A stretch of DNA of 64,000 bases from Gilvimarinus sp. DA14 (GTDB taxonomy: Bacteria > Pseudomonadota > Gammaproteobacteria > Pseudomonadales > Cellvibrionaceae): contig NZ_CP100350.1 in NCBI RefSeq assembly GCF_024204685.1, positions 2,830,501 through 2,894,500 on the forward strand, in the 5' to 3' direction. Shown in pieces: positions 24,439-35,300 of the stretch. Positions within the stretch are counted from its first letter, which is position 1. Each line of letters opens with the position of its first letter. Both the position numbers and the translations under genes were made by a program. The notes beneath the pieces are model-generated. The model made no database searches, was not told the DNA's origin, and saw nothing but the letters and a program-made list of their open reading frames with translations.

Positions 24439-24852
24439 CTATGCGTTCTGATTGAGCCAGGTTTCCAGAATCAGCCTTGCTGCAATCGCGTCTACCGGAT
24501 CGCTTTTATAATGGCTCGAGCCGCCTGCGGCGCGGTGCTCTTGTTTGGCTTCGAAACTGGACAGGCGCTCATCTACCATTTGTACCGCCAGCCCGAAACG
24601 GCCGTGAATACGATTGGCGAATTTGCGTGCGCGTGTGCTCAGCTCGCTCTCGCTGCCGTCCATATTTAGGGGTAGACCGACTAACACTAAATCGGGCTGC
24701 CATTCATCCAGCAGTTTTTTAATCTCATCCCAATTGGGAATGCCGTCGCGGGCGCGCAATTCGGTGAGCGGCGAGGCCATGCCGGTCTGACGTTGCCCGG
24801 TGGCTACACCGATACTGCGAGTGCCATAGTCGAAGGCGAGCAGTGCGGTCAC
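24439..24852 (-). CDS. ruvX: RuvX/YqgF Holliday-junction resolvase-like protein (pre-16S rRNA nuclease)
   Basis: 137 residues with an RNase-H-like fold. FDYGTRSIGVATGQ carries the first catalytic Asp (Asp8), GLPLNMDGSES is the central motif, and VDERLSSFEA and DPVDAIAARLIL supply the remaining acidic residues. In E. coli YqgF matures the 5' end of 16S rRNA. The start codon at 24852 touches the stop codon of algH (1-bp overlap), so the two are translationally coupled. Confidence 0.93.
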   Translation of the reverse strand: MTALLAFDYGTRSIGVATGQRQTGMASPLTELRARDGIPNWDEIKKLLDEWQPDLVLVGLPLNMDGSESELSTRARKFANRIHGRFGLAVQMVDERLSSFEAKQEHRAAGGSSHYKSDPVDAIAARLILETWLNQNA

Positions 24853-25442
24853 TATGCGTGGCCCGCGACACTGGAAATTAAGTTGAGGTCGATACCGAGG
24901 TTGCGTGCAGCCGCAGCCCAGCGCTGCTCGGTGGGGGTGTGAAATAAAATTTGTTGATCGGCGGGAACTGTCAGCCAGGCGTTGTCGGCAATTTCCTGTT
25001 CCAGTTGGCCCTTTTCCCAGCCGGCATAGCCCAGCGCCACCAGTGAGTTTTCAGGCCCTCGGCCTTCGGCCATGGCTTCAAGAATGTCCCGGCTTGCGGT
25101 GAGCGAAATATCGGGTGACACCTGGATGCTCGATTGCCATTGCTGGTTGGCACAGTTGGGGTGCAAGACAAAACCGCGCTCGACACTGACCGGGCCGCCC
25201 GCCAGGGCGGGGCGTTCGGCTGAGCTGTGTTCTAGGCTCAGTTCAAGCTGTTGATAAATGTCGCCCAGTGTCAGATCCATAGGCAGGTTGATGACAATCC
25301 CCATAGCGCCATCATCTGAGTGTTCACAGATATAGGTTACGCTGTGGGCAAAATGAGGATCGCTCATGCCGGGCATGGCAATCAGGAAATGATTGCGAAG
25401 TGAGCCAGGTTCCAGAGATTCGTTGGTGTCGGTCGTGGTCAT
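24852..25442 (-). CDS. algH: YqgE/AlgH family protein
   Basis: 196 residues from the ATG at 25442 (MTTTDTNESLEPG); an in-frame TTG at 25478 would give an extended form, and neither has a strong ribosome-binding site. The family signature is clear: LRNHFLIAMPGMSDPHFAHSVTYICEH, GAMGIVINLP, LAGGPVSVERGFVLH and ALGYAGWEKGQLEQEI. The biochemical role is uncertain; the Pseudomonas homologue was named as an alginate regulator. It is located between tonB and ruvX as in P. aeruginosa. Confidence 0.9.
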   Translation of the reverse strand: MTTTDTNESLEPGSLRNHFLIAMPGMSDPHFAHSVTYICEHSDDGAMGIVINLPMDLTLGDIYQQLELSLEHSSAERPALAGGPVSVERGFVLHPNCANQQWQSSIQVSPDISLTASRDILEAMAEGRGPENSLVALGYAGWEKGQLEQEIADNAWLTVPADQQILFHTPTEQRWAAAARNLGIDLNLISSVAGHA

Positions 25443-25483
25443 GTTGTTAAGTATTAGGGCGAATGCGGACAAACTCAAGCGTG

Positions 25484-26413
25484 TTATTGACTGGCCGAGG
25501 CGGTACTCAGGCCGTCTATCTCGAACGACCAGGTGCGGATAATTTGCAGTTGGTCGTAATTTGCCCGTACTTGAGCAGGAATGGGGTCGAACGGGGCGGC
25601 GAGGCGCACGATCTGCAATGCGGCTTGATCCAGAATTCCGATACCCGAGGACTCAGACAGCTCTAACTCGCGAATGGTGCCGTTGGGGTTAATCGTTACC
25701 GACATCCGCAGTTTTCCTGTAATGCGCTGTGATAACGCCTGCTGTGGATAATTGTCGTTACCCACCTGCTCGATTTTCCGGCTCCAGTTAAGCAAATACT
25801 CAGCCTCGGGTGCTGTTTTAGTCGCCACTGAGGTCAGGCGACGCAGGCGAGGGCGCTTGGCATATTCCTGACGCTGGCGGTCGAGCTTGGCCTGCAGGCT
25901 GGCAATTTCTGGTGTGACTAGTGGTTGCTCATCCGGTTGGCCCTCGCGCTCGTCTTCTTGGCGCTGGCTCTCGCTGTCGGTGGGCTGCTGGATCTGTCTT
26001 GGAGACGCCTCTGTGCTGGTGACGATTTGCGCCTGAGTAGCCATTGCTTCCGAGGCCGCTTGAATCCGTGGCACCGGATTAATTGGCTTCACCTGAGGCG
26101 CGGCAAAATCCGCTTGCTGATCGGTGGTTAGCTCTTGATCGGCAAGTTCGGTGCCGCTTGCTTCTTGATTGTGTTGCGCGAGAAATCGCGCATCCTGCGG
26201 GGCCGTTGCAGACTGATAATTAGCCAGAGTAATTTCCAGCGTCGGAGCCAGATCATCGGGTTTGGGGAGGCTGAAAGTAAGTCCGAAAATCAGCAATGCA
26301 TGAGCGACGATGGCGACAAAAACCGTAAAGCTCAAGCGATCCAGGCTTTTAACACTGGTGTCCACGCCCACCGCGACAGCGTTTGCTGCAGCGCTGTTGC
26401 CGCCGGTGCTCAT
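25484..26413 (-). CDS. tonB: TonB-family energy transducer (TonB3-like)
   Basis: 309 residues. One N-terminal transmembrane helix (about 27-49, FTVFVAIVAHALLIFGLTF, with the His that TonB uses to couple to ExbB/ExbD) is followed by a long Gln/Glu/Pro-rich periplasmic spacer. The C-terminal TonB domain has the YLLNWSRKIEQVGNDNYP, GKLRMSVTINPNGTI and ELSESSGIGILDQAAL motifs. It overlaps the 3' neighbour gshB start-stop by 4 bp (gshB ends after this gene begins). The same position is held by tonB3 in P. aeruginosa, where it affects twitching motility; whether it energises nutrient receptors or pili here is open. Confidence 0.9.
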   Translation of the reverse strand: MSTGGNSAAANAVAVGVDTSVKSLDRLSFTVFVAIVAHALLIFGLTFSLPKPDDLAPTLEITLANYQSATAPQDARFLAQHNQEASGTELADQELTTDQQADFAAPQVKPINPVPRIQAASEAMATQAQIVTSTEASPRQIQQPTDSESQRQEDEREGQPDEQPLVTPEIASLQAKLDRQRQEYAKRPRLRRLTSVATKTAPEAEYLLNWSRKIEQVGNDNYPQQALSQRITGKLRMSVTINPNGTIRELELSESSGIGILDQAALQIVRLAAPFDPIPAQVRANYDQLQIIRTWSFEIDGLSTASASQ

Positions 26414-27375
26414 ACTTTAGCGGCCCTCGATGACACTTGGTTTTCGACTGCCTGCATCAGTTTGGCGCCTATTTGGGTGTCATAAGCGCGGTCAATTTCG
26501 CGCACGCAGGTGGGGCTAGTGACATTAATCTCGGTGAGATAGTCGCCGATGACATCAAGCCCGACAAACAGCAGGCCGCGCTCCACCAGTTGCTGTGCCA
26601 CCTGGCTGACAATCCATTGGTCGCGTTCGGTCAGAGGTTGCGGCTGGCCCCGGCCGCCAGCCGCAAGGTTGCCACGGGTTTCACCTTCTGCGGGAATGCG
26701 GGCCAGGGCATAGGGGATGGCTTCGCCGGCCACCACCAGAATGCGTTTGTCGCCATTGCTGATTTCAGGAATAAACTTCTGCGCCATGATGAGGTGACGG
26801 CCCTGTTCGGTCAGCGTTTCGAGGATTGAGCCGACGTTGGGGTCATCGGCGCGGCAGCGAAATATGCCGCTGCCGCCCATACCGTCCAGGGGCTTAAAAA
26901 TGACGTCTTTGTGATCTTTGTGGAAGCTCTTTAGTTGATCCATGCGCGCGCTGACGATCATCGGAGGGCAGCACTGGGGAAACTGAGTGGCAAAGATCTT
27001 CTCGTTGCAGTCGCGCAGGCTGGCCGGGTCATTCACGATCAGGGCGCCTTGGCGCTGGGCTGCCTCGAGTATGTAGGTGCTGTATATATAGTCGGTGTCA
27101 AAAGGCGGATCTTTGCGCATCAAAATGGCATCTAGCTCGCCCAGCGCAATATCGCTGGGCGCTCCCAGCTCGTGCCATTTATCTGCGTCTTCAAACACCT
27201 CGAGTGGGCGAGCGAAGGCGCGCGCCTGATCGCGACTCAAATACAGATCCGTGGGCTCCATGTAATAGAGTTCATGACCGCACTCGCGGGCGGCTAATAG
27301 CAACGCTAATGTCGTATCTTTGTAGTAGGTTATGCTTGCGATGGGGTCCATCACAACGCCGATTTTAAGGCTCAT
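26410..27375 (-). CDS. gshB: Glutathione synthetase
   Basis: 321 residues from the ATG at 27375 (MSLKIGVVMDPI, the usual GshB start); the longer frame to 27420 lacks family resemblance. It joins gamma-glutamylcysteine to glycine with ATP in the cytosol. ATP-grasp motifs include FKPLDGMGGSGIFR, MAQKFIPEISNGDKRILVVAG and FVGLDVIGDYLTEINVTSPT. The last codons overlap tonB by 4 bp (ATGA), so gshB and tonB form one unit, divergent from pilG. Confidence 0.95.
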   Translation of the reverse strand: MSLKIGVVMDPIASITYYKDTTLALLLAARECGHELYYMEPTDLYLSRDQARAFARPLEVFEDADKWHELGAPSDIALGELDAILMRKDPPFDTDYIYSTYILEAAQRQGALIVNDPASLRDCNEKIFATQFPQCCPPMIVSARMDQLKSFHKDHKDVIFKPLDGMGGSGIFRCRADDPNVGSILETLTEQGRHLIMAQKFIPEISNGDKRILVVAGEAIPYALARIPAEGETRGNLAAGGRGQPQPLTERDQWIVSQVAQQLVERGLLFVGLDVIGDYLTEINVTSPTCVREIDRAYDTQIGAKLMQAVENQVSSRAAKV

Positions 27376-27704
27376 TACAGTGAATCCAGCTGGTCGTTGG
27401 CGGCTGCCTTGGCTTTGCACGATGGCTATGGCGCAGGCTTTGTCCGAAAAGGGGTAAAGTTATCCGCTCAGTGGTGCCGACGCAAGCCTGTTTCGTCATA
27501 ATTGAGAGTAATATCAAAGTGGTTAAACTGTTGATTTTTGAATATATTCAGTCATTTATAGATAAAGCCTAAAAACTATGTTAAAAGTTGGTCGTATAAA
27601 TAAACCCGGATCGTTTGCGGCCGGGCCCGGTGCGCTCTCGGTTTCCTCCGGGTAGCAGCGCGTCTAGGCAGATCCCAAAAAATACAACGCAAAGGTCAGT
27701 ATGT
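27376..27704. promoter_or_regulatory. Divergent gshB / pilG promoter region
   Basis: 329 bp without a gene. The middle (about 27,520-27,600) is strikingly AT-rich for this genome and contains several -10-like stretches (TATAGAT, TATAAAT), so the pilG promoter is probably here. I could not pair a -35 with proper spacing confidently. A GC-rich part with imperfect CCGGG repeats follows at 27,605-27,660. Confidence 0.4.
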
Positions 27705-28100
27705 ATGGACGTTAGCTTGGAAAGTCTCAAAATCATGGTGATCGACGACAGTAAAACCATTCGTCGTACCGCCGAAACGCTGCTAAAAAAAGCAGGTTGC
27801 ACTGTCATTACCGCTACCGACGGGTTTGATGCTCTGGCAAAAATTGCTGATTCGCGTCCCGACATCATATTTGTGGATATTATGATGCCCCGCCTGGACG
27901 GCTATCAGACCTGTGCACTGATTAAGAATAATACCGAGTTTAAATCCACGCCGGTCATTATGCTGTCCAGCAAAGACGGCTTGTTTGATAAGGCCAAGGG
28001 CAGAATTGTCGGTTCCGATCAGTACCTGACTAAGCCATTCAGCAAAAGTGAGCTGTTAGGGGCCATCGAAGAGCATGTAAAACAGGCTAAAGCCTCCTGA
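27705..28100 (+). CDS. pilG: Twitching motility response regulator PilG
   Basis: 131 residues, a single receiver domain. The ATG at 27705 gives MDVSLESLKIMVIDDS, matching PilG; the upstream extension is not conserved-looking. The phosphoacceptor is Asp58 (DIIFVDIMMPRLDG), with the acidic pair in VIDDS and the late Lys in TKPF. PilG is the CheY-like output of the Pil-Chp system that promotes type IV pilus extension and cAMP signalling. It is the first gene of an operon reading pilG-H-I-J-K-chpA-B-C. Confidence 0.95.
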   Translation: MDVSLESLKIMVIDDSKTIRRTAETLLKKAGCTVITATDGFDALAKIADSRPDIIFVDIMMPRLDGYQTCALIKNNTEFKSTPVIMLSSKDGLFDKAKGRIVGSDQYLTKPFSKSELLGAIEEHVKQAKAS

Positions 28101-28164
28101 GAATTACAGCCATAACACTAAAATAACCGAAGACTTAGACTACTTAATATTTATTGGGGATCCC

Positions 28165-28527
28165 ATGGCCAGAGTATTAATCATCGATGATTCGCCAACC
28201 GAAACTTATAAACTGACCACCATGCTGGAAAAAAGCGGCCATGCCGTACTCACCGCCCCCAACGGCGAAGAGGGTGTTGAGCTGGCAAAAAAAGAAAAGC
28301 CAGATGTTGTCTTAATGGATATCGTCATGCCGGGTTTAAACGGCTTTCAGGCCACTCGCCAGCTGACCAAAGCGCCGGAAACGGCCAACATTCCCGTGAT
28401 TATCGTGACCACCAAAGATCAGCAAACCGATCGCGTTTGGGGTATGCGCCAGGGCGCAAAAGCCTATCTGGCTAAACCCATTACAGCTGATGTATTGATG
28501 AATGCCATAAATGAAGTAATGGCCTAG
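28165..28527 (+). CDS. pilH: Twitching motility response regulator PilH
   Basis: 120 residues, a single receiver domain with IIDDSPTETYKL at the start, the phosphoacceptor Asp52 (VVLMDIVMPGLNG) and the conserved Lys in LAKPI. It is the second CheY-like protein of the Pil-Chp pathway, regarded as a phosphate sink or a regulator of retraction. It lies 64 bp after pilG. Confidence 0.95.
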   Translation: MARVLIIDDSPTETYKLTTMLEKSGHAVLTAPNGEEGVELAKKEKPDVVLMDIVMPGLNGFQATRQLTKAPETANIPVIIVTTKDQQTDRVWGMRQGAKAYLAKPITADVLMNAINEVMA

Positions 28528-28585
28528 CTGCCCGGCGTTCGCGTTTGGGTAAGGAGCCAATAACTAAATTAACGGAACCGAATTT

Positions 28586-29128
28586 ATGGCGGAACAATCC
28601 AGTGCGTTTACAGCGCTTGCACGGTTAGCTCAAGGCAGTCGCAATGCAGCGCGCGGGCTTCCCGCCCAGCTGGATGTGCGCGAGCAGTGGAGCGGGGTGG
28701 GTTTTACCCTGTTAGGCAGCTACTTCGTCGCTTCCATGGATGAAGTCGCGGAAATGCTCGAAGTCCCTCATTTTACTCATTTGCCCGGCGTGCAGCCCTG
28801 GGTGCGTGGTGTGGCCAATGTACGCGGTCGCTTGCTGCCATTGTTTGATTTGGCTGCATTTTGCGGCGGGCGCCTGGTGGGTGGACGCAAGCGGCGTCGG
28901 GTGCTGGTGTTAGAAACCGAAACGCTGTATTCGGGTTTGATCGTCGATCAAGTATTCGGTATGCAGCACTTCCCTGTGGATGAATACCACAGTGAGAGTG
29001 GAGATTTAGTTGAGGCTATTCAGCCTTATGTGCAAGGCAGTTACATCGTGGGTGAGCAGCGATGGAACGTTTTTAAGTTATCGGAATTAGCCCGAGATCA
29101 GCGCTTTACCAACGCGGCTAAAGATTGA
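28586..29128 (+). CDS. pilI: CheW-like adaptor PilI
   Basis: 180 residues with one CheW domain (about 40-175): HLPGVQPWVRGVANVRGRLLP is the classic CheW signature, and LIVDQVFGMQHF follows. It couples the receptor PilJ to the kinase ChpA. It sits between pilH and pilJ with the conserved order and matches the usual length of about 178. Confidence 0.94.
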   Translation: MAEQSSAFTALARLAQGSRNAARGLPAQLDVREQWSGVGFTLLGSYFVASMDEVAEMLEVPHFTHLPGVQPWVRGVANVRGRLLPLFDLAAFCGGRLVGGRKRRRVLVLETETLYSGLIVDQVFGMQHFPVDEYHSESGDLVEAIQPYVQGSYIVGEQRWNVFKLSELARDQRFTNAAKD

Positions 29129-29250
29129 TTCGGGTATTTGTCGGAATGAAAGATTCAAGAGGGATTTTGGTCGCCGCAGATTAAAGACGGCCAGATTGAC
29201 CCTTTACCAACAATTTACAACAAGCTACAAAGTCGGTCGGGAGTGAGTCA

Positions 29251-31449
29251 ATGAAAACTGAGTCCAGAACTATCGCTGGGACGATCAAGAGCAATCCTGC
29301 GATTGTTCTTGCTGGCGTGCTATTGGTAATCTTTTTGGTTGCCACGCTGGTGGTCTTTATGTTGGTGCAGAAAAATGCTGCCAACGATCAGCGATATTTG
29401 CAGCAAGCCGCAGAATTGCGTGCCCAGGCTTTCCAGTTAACATCGTTAGCGCGGGATGCAACATCGGGTGAAGAAGAGGCGTTTACCGAGTTATCGACCG
29501 TGGTTGATACCATGTCGAACACTTGGGAGACGCTGCGCAATGCCGATGCCTATACCCGCGAAGAGCTGCGGGCCGAATTTGATAGCTACGGCTCGGTCTG
29601 GAAAGACCTGAAGGCTAACGCTGAGACCATTTTGGAGAACCAAGAAACCATCGTGTTTCTGAACCAAGTTGGTAGCGAGCTGAACAACAACCTGCCTACC
29701 CTGCAATCGCAGCACAATATCATCGTTGAAATTTTGCTGGAAACCGACGCGCCGGCGGAACAGGTTTCTCAGGCTCGTATGCAGTCTTGGCGCGCCGAAC
29801 GTATCGGTCGGAACGTGGATAAAATGCTACGCGGTGGCGATGAGGATGCCACCAAAGTTGCGGACCAGTTTAACCTCGATGCCAACATTTATGGTCGCGT
29901 ATTGAATGCAATGCGTGAAGGCGACGAGATGATGGGCATTTCAATGGTAACCGACCCGGATGCCCGCGCCAGTCTGGAAGAGATTGCGTCGTTGTTTGAA
30001 ACCGTAAGTGGCTCGGTGCAGACCATTTTCGAAGGTGCTCCCGCCCTGTTTGAAGCGCGTCAGGCCGAAGAAGCTGTACTCGACCAAACACCGGTACTGT
30101 TGCAATCGCTCAGTGATATCACCGATAAGGTATCCGTGCAGGGCGAGGCGCGTCCACTGAACAACAATGTGCTGCTTGCACTGGCCGCCGCTGCGATTAT
30201 TTGCTTGGGTGTAATCGGTGCCCTGATTTATATGGGTACTCGTCGCCGCCTGGCCGTAACCGCCGAAACCAACGAGCAGAACCAGACGGCGATTTTGCGG
30301 CTGCTGGATGAGCTGGCCGACCTGGCTGATGGTGACCTGACCACCACCGCCACGGTAACCGAAGATTTCACCGGTGCGATTGCCGACTCTATTAACTACA
30401 CGATTGACCAGCTGCGGATTCTGGTGGCGCGAATTAACGATACTGCGGTGAACGTATCTGCCGCCGCCCAGGAAACCCAGCAGACCGCTCTGCATTTGGC
30501 CGAGGCCTCGGAGCACCAGGCTCAGGAAATTGCCGGTGCATCGGCAGCGGTAAATGAAATGGCGGTTACCATTGACCAGGTATCGGCCAACGCCTCTGAA
30601 TCGGCGGCGGTAGCGGAACGAGCCGTATCCATCGCCAGTAACGGCGCCAAGGTGGTACAGAACACTATTAATGGTATGGATACGATTCGCGAACAGATTC
30701 AAGATACATCGAAGCGGATTAAGCGATTGGGTGAATCGTCGCAAGAGATTGGTGACATCGTATCTTTGATTAACGACATTGCTGACCAAACTAACATTCT
30801 GGCTCTTAACGCTGCGATTCAGGCCTCTATGGCTGGTGATGCAGGCCGCGGCTTCGCGGTGGTTGCGGATGAGGTGCAGCGCCTTGCAGAACGCTCGGCC
30901 GCTGCAACCAAACAGATTGAAGCGCTGGTTAAAACCATTCAGAACGATACCAACGAGGCTGTAATCTCGATGGAGCAAACCACCTCTGAGGTGGTGCGCG
31001 GGGCGCGCCTGGCACAGGACGCCGGTGTGGCACTAGAAGAAATTGAAAACGTATCCACGAGCTTGGCTGAATTGATTCAGAATATTTCTAACGCCGCTCG
31101 TCAGCAAGCCTCGTCTGCTGGTCACATCTCCAACACGATGAACGTGATTCAGGAAATTACTACTCAAACCTCTGCCGGTACCAGCGCCACGGCGCAGTCG
31201 ATTGGTAACCTTGCCTCTATGGCCATGGACCTGCGTGAGTCAGTTGCCGGTTTCAAACTGCCCGAGGAAGATACCAGTGAGGCTAACGCTTATGCCGCCG
31301 CGCCCGCTGCAGAAATCGAGGCTGAGACAGCGCCCGACTATGATTCTGCGGTAGAGCTGGAAGAAGCGGAAGTTTTGGACCTGAGTGACGAAGTGGAAAT
31401 AGACATTGATGGTGATGAGCTGGAAAGCTCTAAGCGTCACTCGGGCTAA
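29251..31449 (+). CDS. pilJ: Methyl-accepting chemotaxis protein PilJ
   Basis: 732 residues, about 50 longer than the Pseudomonas protein. TM1 (about 15-38), a periplasmic domain of two PilJ-type helical modules to about 305, and TM2 (about 307-330) are followed by HAMP and the signalling coiled coil. The hairpin tip is canonical: [20 protein letters not shown], followed by [17 protein letters not shown] poorly conserved acidic tail of about 60 residues ([10 protein letters not shown], ending [11 protein letters not shown]) explains the extra length. The protein is the receptor of the Pil-Chp array at the cell pole. It is part of the operon. Confidence 0.94.
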   Translation: MKTESRTIAGTIKSNPAIVLAGVLLVIFLVATLVVFMLVQKNAANDQRYLQQAAELRAQAFQLTSLARDATSGEEEAFTELSTVVDTMSNTWETLRNADAYTREELRAEFDSYGSVWKDLKANAETILENQETIVFLNQVGSELNNNLPTLQSQHNIIVEILLETDAPAEQVSQARMQSWRAERIGRNVDKMLRGGDEDATKVADQFNLDANIYGRVLNAMREGDEMMGISMVTDPDARASLEEIASLFETVSGSVQTIFEGAPALFEARQAEEAVLDQTPVLLQSLSDITDKVSVQGEARPLNNNVLLALAAAAIICLGVIGALIYMGTRRRLAVTAETNEQNQTAILRLLDELADLADGDLTTTATVTEDFTGAIADSINYTIDQLRILVARINDTAVNVSAAAQETQQTALHLAEASEHQAQEIAGASAAVNEMAVTIDQVSANASESAAVAERAVSIASNGAKVVQNTINGMDTIREQIQDTSKRIKRLGESSQEIGDIVSLINDIADQTNILALNAAIQASMAGDAGRGFAVVADEVQRLAERSAAATKQIEALVKTIQNDTNEAVISMEQTTSEVVRGARLAQDAGVALEEIENVSTSLAELIQNISNAARQQASSAGHISNTMNVIQEITTQTSAGTSATAQSIGNLASMAMDLRESVAGFKLPEEDTSEANAYAAAPAAEIEAETAPDYDSAVELEEAEVLDLSDEVEIDIDGDELESSKRHSG

Positions 31450-31477
31450 GCCACAGATATTGTCGGTGGACTGAATT

Positions 31478-32341
31478 ATGGGCTGGTCTTTACGGACGAT
31501 CGCCGATCTCAGTGACAGTGAGTTTGCCGCTTGGAGTCAGCTGCTGGAAGAGCGCGCCGGTATTCAGCTGGCTCCGATGCAAAAGTCTTTGTTGCAGTCG
31601 CAGCTGAGCATACGCATGCGCGAGCTCGGCTATGATAGCTACAACGAATATTATTCACTGGTTACCGACGGGCTGCAGGGACGGCTCGAATGGTCAATAT
31701 TGATTGATCGAGTCGCCGTCAAAGAGACCAGTTTTTTTCGCCACCGGGCGTCTTTTGAGTATGTAAGACGCTATCTGCAAGACAAAATCAACAATCGTCA
31801 ATTAAGTGAAAGCTTTGACTTGTGGAGCGTAGGCTGCTCTACCGGCGAAGAGCCCTACTCATTGGCAATGGTGGTAAACGATTGCTTCGAGTTGGCTCAG
31901 CTTGAGCCCTACTACGGTGTGACCGCACTGGATATCAGCTCCACTGCTTTGGCAAAGGGGCGTCTGGGGCGATACTTGCCCCGCGCGCTGGAGCAGATGA
32001 CAGCTGAAGAGGCTAAACGTTATACCCAAGTGTGTAATGATGGCAGCTATGAAATTGCGCGCAAACTGCGCGATCGAGTCTGCTTTACCCATGGCAATGT
32101 AATGCAGATCGGCGACATGCCCAAGGTAGAGATGGACGTAATATTCTGCCAAAACCTATTGGTTTATTTCCGTCGTTGGCTGCGTCGCGATATTTTAAAT
32201 TCCCTGGTAGAGCGCATAAAGCCGGGTGGCTTGCTGGTTATTGGTTTGGGGGAGTCTGCGGACTGGGATCATCCACAGATGAAACGGGTCAACAACGAGA
32301 CCGTACAGGCCTACATCCGGCAAGAGCATAAAAAACAATGA
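31478..32341 (+). CDS. pilK: CheR-type methyltransferase PilK
   Basis: 287 residues. It methylates glutamates of PilJ using S-adenosylmethionine. An N-terminal all-helical CheR domain is followed by the SAM-binding domain with DLWSVGCSTGEEPYSLAMV, TALDISSTALAKGRLGRY and VIFCQNLLVYF. It lies between pilJ and chpA, 12 bp before chpA, as in P. aeruginosa. Confidence 0.94.
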   Translation: MGWSLRTIADLSDSEFAAWSQLLEERAGIQLAPMQKSLLQSQLSIRMRELGYDSYNEYYSLVTDGLQGRLEWSILIDRVAVKETSFFRHRASFEYVRRYLQDKINNRQLSESFDLWSVGCSTGEEPYSLAMVVNDCFELAQLEPYYGVTALDISSTALAKGRLGRYLPRALEQMTAEEAKRYTQVCNDGSYEIARKLRDRVCFTHGNVMQIGDMPKVEMDVIFCQNLLVYFRRWLRRDILNSLVERIKPGGLLVIGLGESADWDHPQMKRVNNETVQAYIRQEHKKQ

Positions 32342-32353
32342 GGAAGGCGCTAG

Positions 32354-35300
32354 ATGGCTGATAATCGCAACTTCGCGGCTCTGGATTGGGTCATTCATGA
32401 AATTGCTGAAACCTTAAAGCAGGCCAGGCAGTCGCTGGAGTCCTATGTCCAGGACACAAACGACAAAGCCAGGCTGAGATTTTGCCTTACCCATGTGCAT
32501 CAGGTGCGCGGCAGTCTGCAGATGGTTGAGTTCCACGGTGCGGCTATGTTGGCCGAAGAGATGGAGCAGCTCACTCAGGCAATGATTAATGATGCAGTCG
32601 CCAACTCGGGCGAAGGCGCAGAAGTATTAATGCGCGCTATTCTGCAGTTTCCTATTTATCTCGAGCAGGTGAAAACAAGCCGCAATGACAATCCTTTAGT
32701 GGTATTGCCGTTGCTCAACGATTTGCGCACCGTGCGTGGCGAATCGCTATTGTCAGATACCAATTTATTTATGCCCGATCTAGCCCCGGCTAGAACTGTG
32801 TCGGGCGAAGTGCTGCCCGTTGCAAAAGATGACGCTCAGTTTAAGGCCACAGTCGCTAAGCTTAGACAGATGTATCAGTACGCGGCAGCGGGTTTTATTA
32901 AATCGGTCAATGCCGATGAGAATCTCGCTTATTTGCAAAAGGCATTTCAGCGCCTGTACCGGTTAACCAGTGGTACCCCTAGACAGAGCCTCTGGGAAAT
33001 CGCGGTAGCTTTGGCCGAAGCACTGGAAATGGATGCCGTTGAGTCCAGTGTGTCGGTGAAGAATTTACTGCGTCGCTTAGACAGAGAAATCAAAGTGCTG
33101 GCGGTGCATGGTGTGAAAGCGCTCGGCGTTTATACCGACAATGAGCTACTGAAAAACCTTTTGTACTATGTGGCGCGCTCGGGCAAGCATGCACCGGGCT
33201 TTGCCAGCGGCTCTTTTTTAAAACAAGTCTATGACAAGTACAGTTTGGAAACCGCGCTACTAGAGGCAAAGGAAACCTCTGACAGTGACGGTTTATTTAC
33301 TGCACCTGATCCAGAGGCGATGCGTTCCGTAGTGGCCGCACTTAAAGCCGAGCTGGATGGCGTGAAATTGGCGCTCAACAACTGTTTGGCTGGCGCCGGA
33401 GATAACGCTTCTCTGGCCAACGCAGTTGGTATTATTAAACGCGTTGCCGATACCATGGCGGTGTTGGGCGTGGGAGATTTACGCCGTGAAGTCCTAGAGC
33501 AAGGTGCGGCCCTGGAGTTGGCCGTGAACGCCGATAGCGCGCTGTCTCACGATCAGTTGATGTCTGTTGCCAGCCGTATCATTGATATTGAAGGCGAGCT
33601 GGATGTATTGGCAGCCAACGCAGGGAAAAGCCCCAATAAGGTGGTTAAGGATCAGGCAGGGATAACTCTGTCAGATGCGAAAACATCTGTAATGCGAGAG
33701 TCGCGCAACGGCCTTGAACACGCCAAAGATGCGATCGTTGAGTACATTGCTTCGCAGTGGAATCGCGAACATCTGGTGAATGTGCCACAAATGTTGCGTG
33801 ATATTCGTGGCAGTTTGGACATGCTGCCTTTGCCGCGCCCGGCAAAAATTTTGGGCGCCTGCGCCCGCTATATTGAAGAGCAATTGCTACAACAAGAGCT
33901 TACCCCGGAGTGGTCAACCCTGGACACCTTGGCGGATGCCATTACTAGCGTGGAGTATTATCTCGAGCGTCTCGGTGGTGAGAGCAGCGAAGAGGAAAAC
34001 GACCTGCTGTTGTTGGTGGCTGAAGAAAGTGTGGCCGAGCTGGGTTACGCAGTAACCAAATATTCCTCAAATAAGTCTGAAGCTAATAACGAGCTTGATT
34101 CGGATGCAGGACTTCCTGAATCGGCAGACGACACGGTCGAGGTCGAGGTCGAGAACGAGGAAGATTTAGCAGATCAATTGCAAAGTGCTTACGCATCAGC
34201 GCTCGGGGATGGAGACGAATCGACGACAGATGCAGACGAAGATTCAGCCGAGATTGAAGAGATTGATTACTCCCTTGACGCTAGCACCGAGATGGCTGAT
34301 GAACCATTCCCTGCAGATGAACTATCTCTGGATAGCCCCGTGCACCAAGCGGACGAGCGCGAGCCCGTAGAGAGCGCTCTGGCAACCGACTTTCAGCAGG
34401 ATGATGAAGACGACGTTGACGAAGAGATTCTTGAAATATTCGTTGAGGAAGCTCAGGAAGTAACGGAGACGATTAATGAGTACTTTCCCCGCTGGGCGCA
34501 GAGCTTTGAAGACTCAGAGGCTCTGACCGAATTTCGCCGTGCCTTCCACACCCTAAAAGGCAGTGGTCGAATGGTTGGCGCTAGCGACATTGGTGAGCTC
34601 GCCTGGGCCGTGGAAAATATGTTGAACCGCATTATCGACGGTTCTGTGGCACCGGCAACGGCACACGTAACTTTTATTGAAAATGTCCGCCTCATGTTGC
34701 CGGGCATGATTCAGTCTTTCGCCGACAAACAACCGACACCTCAAATCGAATTAGTTAATCGGATGCGCGAACAGGGCGAGCAACTCTCCCGCGGCGAAGT
34801 ACCCCACGACCTGCATGTTCTGCCTGCGCTTGACTCAACGGATACCGCTTTGCAAAGCGGAGCAGAGGATAATGTCAGTGAACATCATCACCTCCACGAA
34901 GATGTAGATAGCGAAGATGACGATGATAGCCAGCTGTGGGATATTTTTGGCAGCGAAGCTCTGGCGCATCTGGCGATCGTAGAAGATTATATCGAGCGCA
35001 TGGATGAGGCGCGGCCATTGTTTGAGCCCCCCAGCGATGATATGCAGCGAGCTTTGCATACCCTGAAGGGCAGTGCGCATATGGCGGAGGTAACACCTAT
35101 CGCCGAGTTGGCGACACCGCTGGAAAAATTTGTTAAAGAACTGCGCAGCTACCAGGTCAACATTAATGATGACATTTTGCAGCTTCTGCATGATGGCGTG
35201 AATTACACCCGTACAGCGCTAGACGATATCAGTGCTGGGCGCGATGTTGTTATTCCCAAGTTGGAACAGTACTTGGCGCGCGTTGCGGAGCTGCGGGAAA

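Noticed and set aside
29941-30978. 345-codon minus-strand frame opposite pilJ
   Set aside because: Antisense shadow of the MCP coiled coil; pilJ motifs on the plus strand are decisive.
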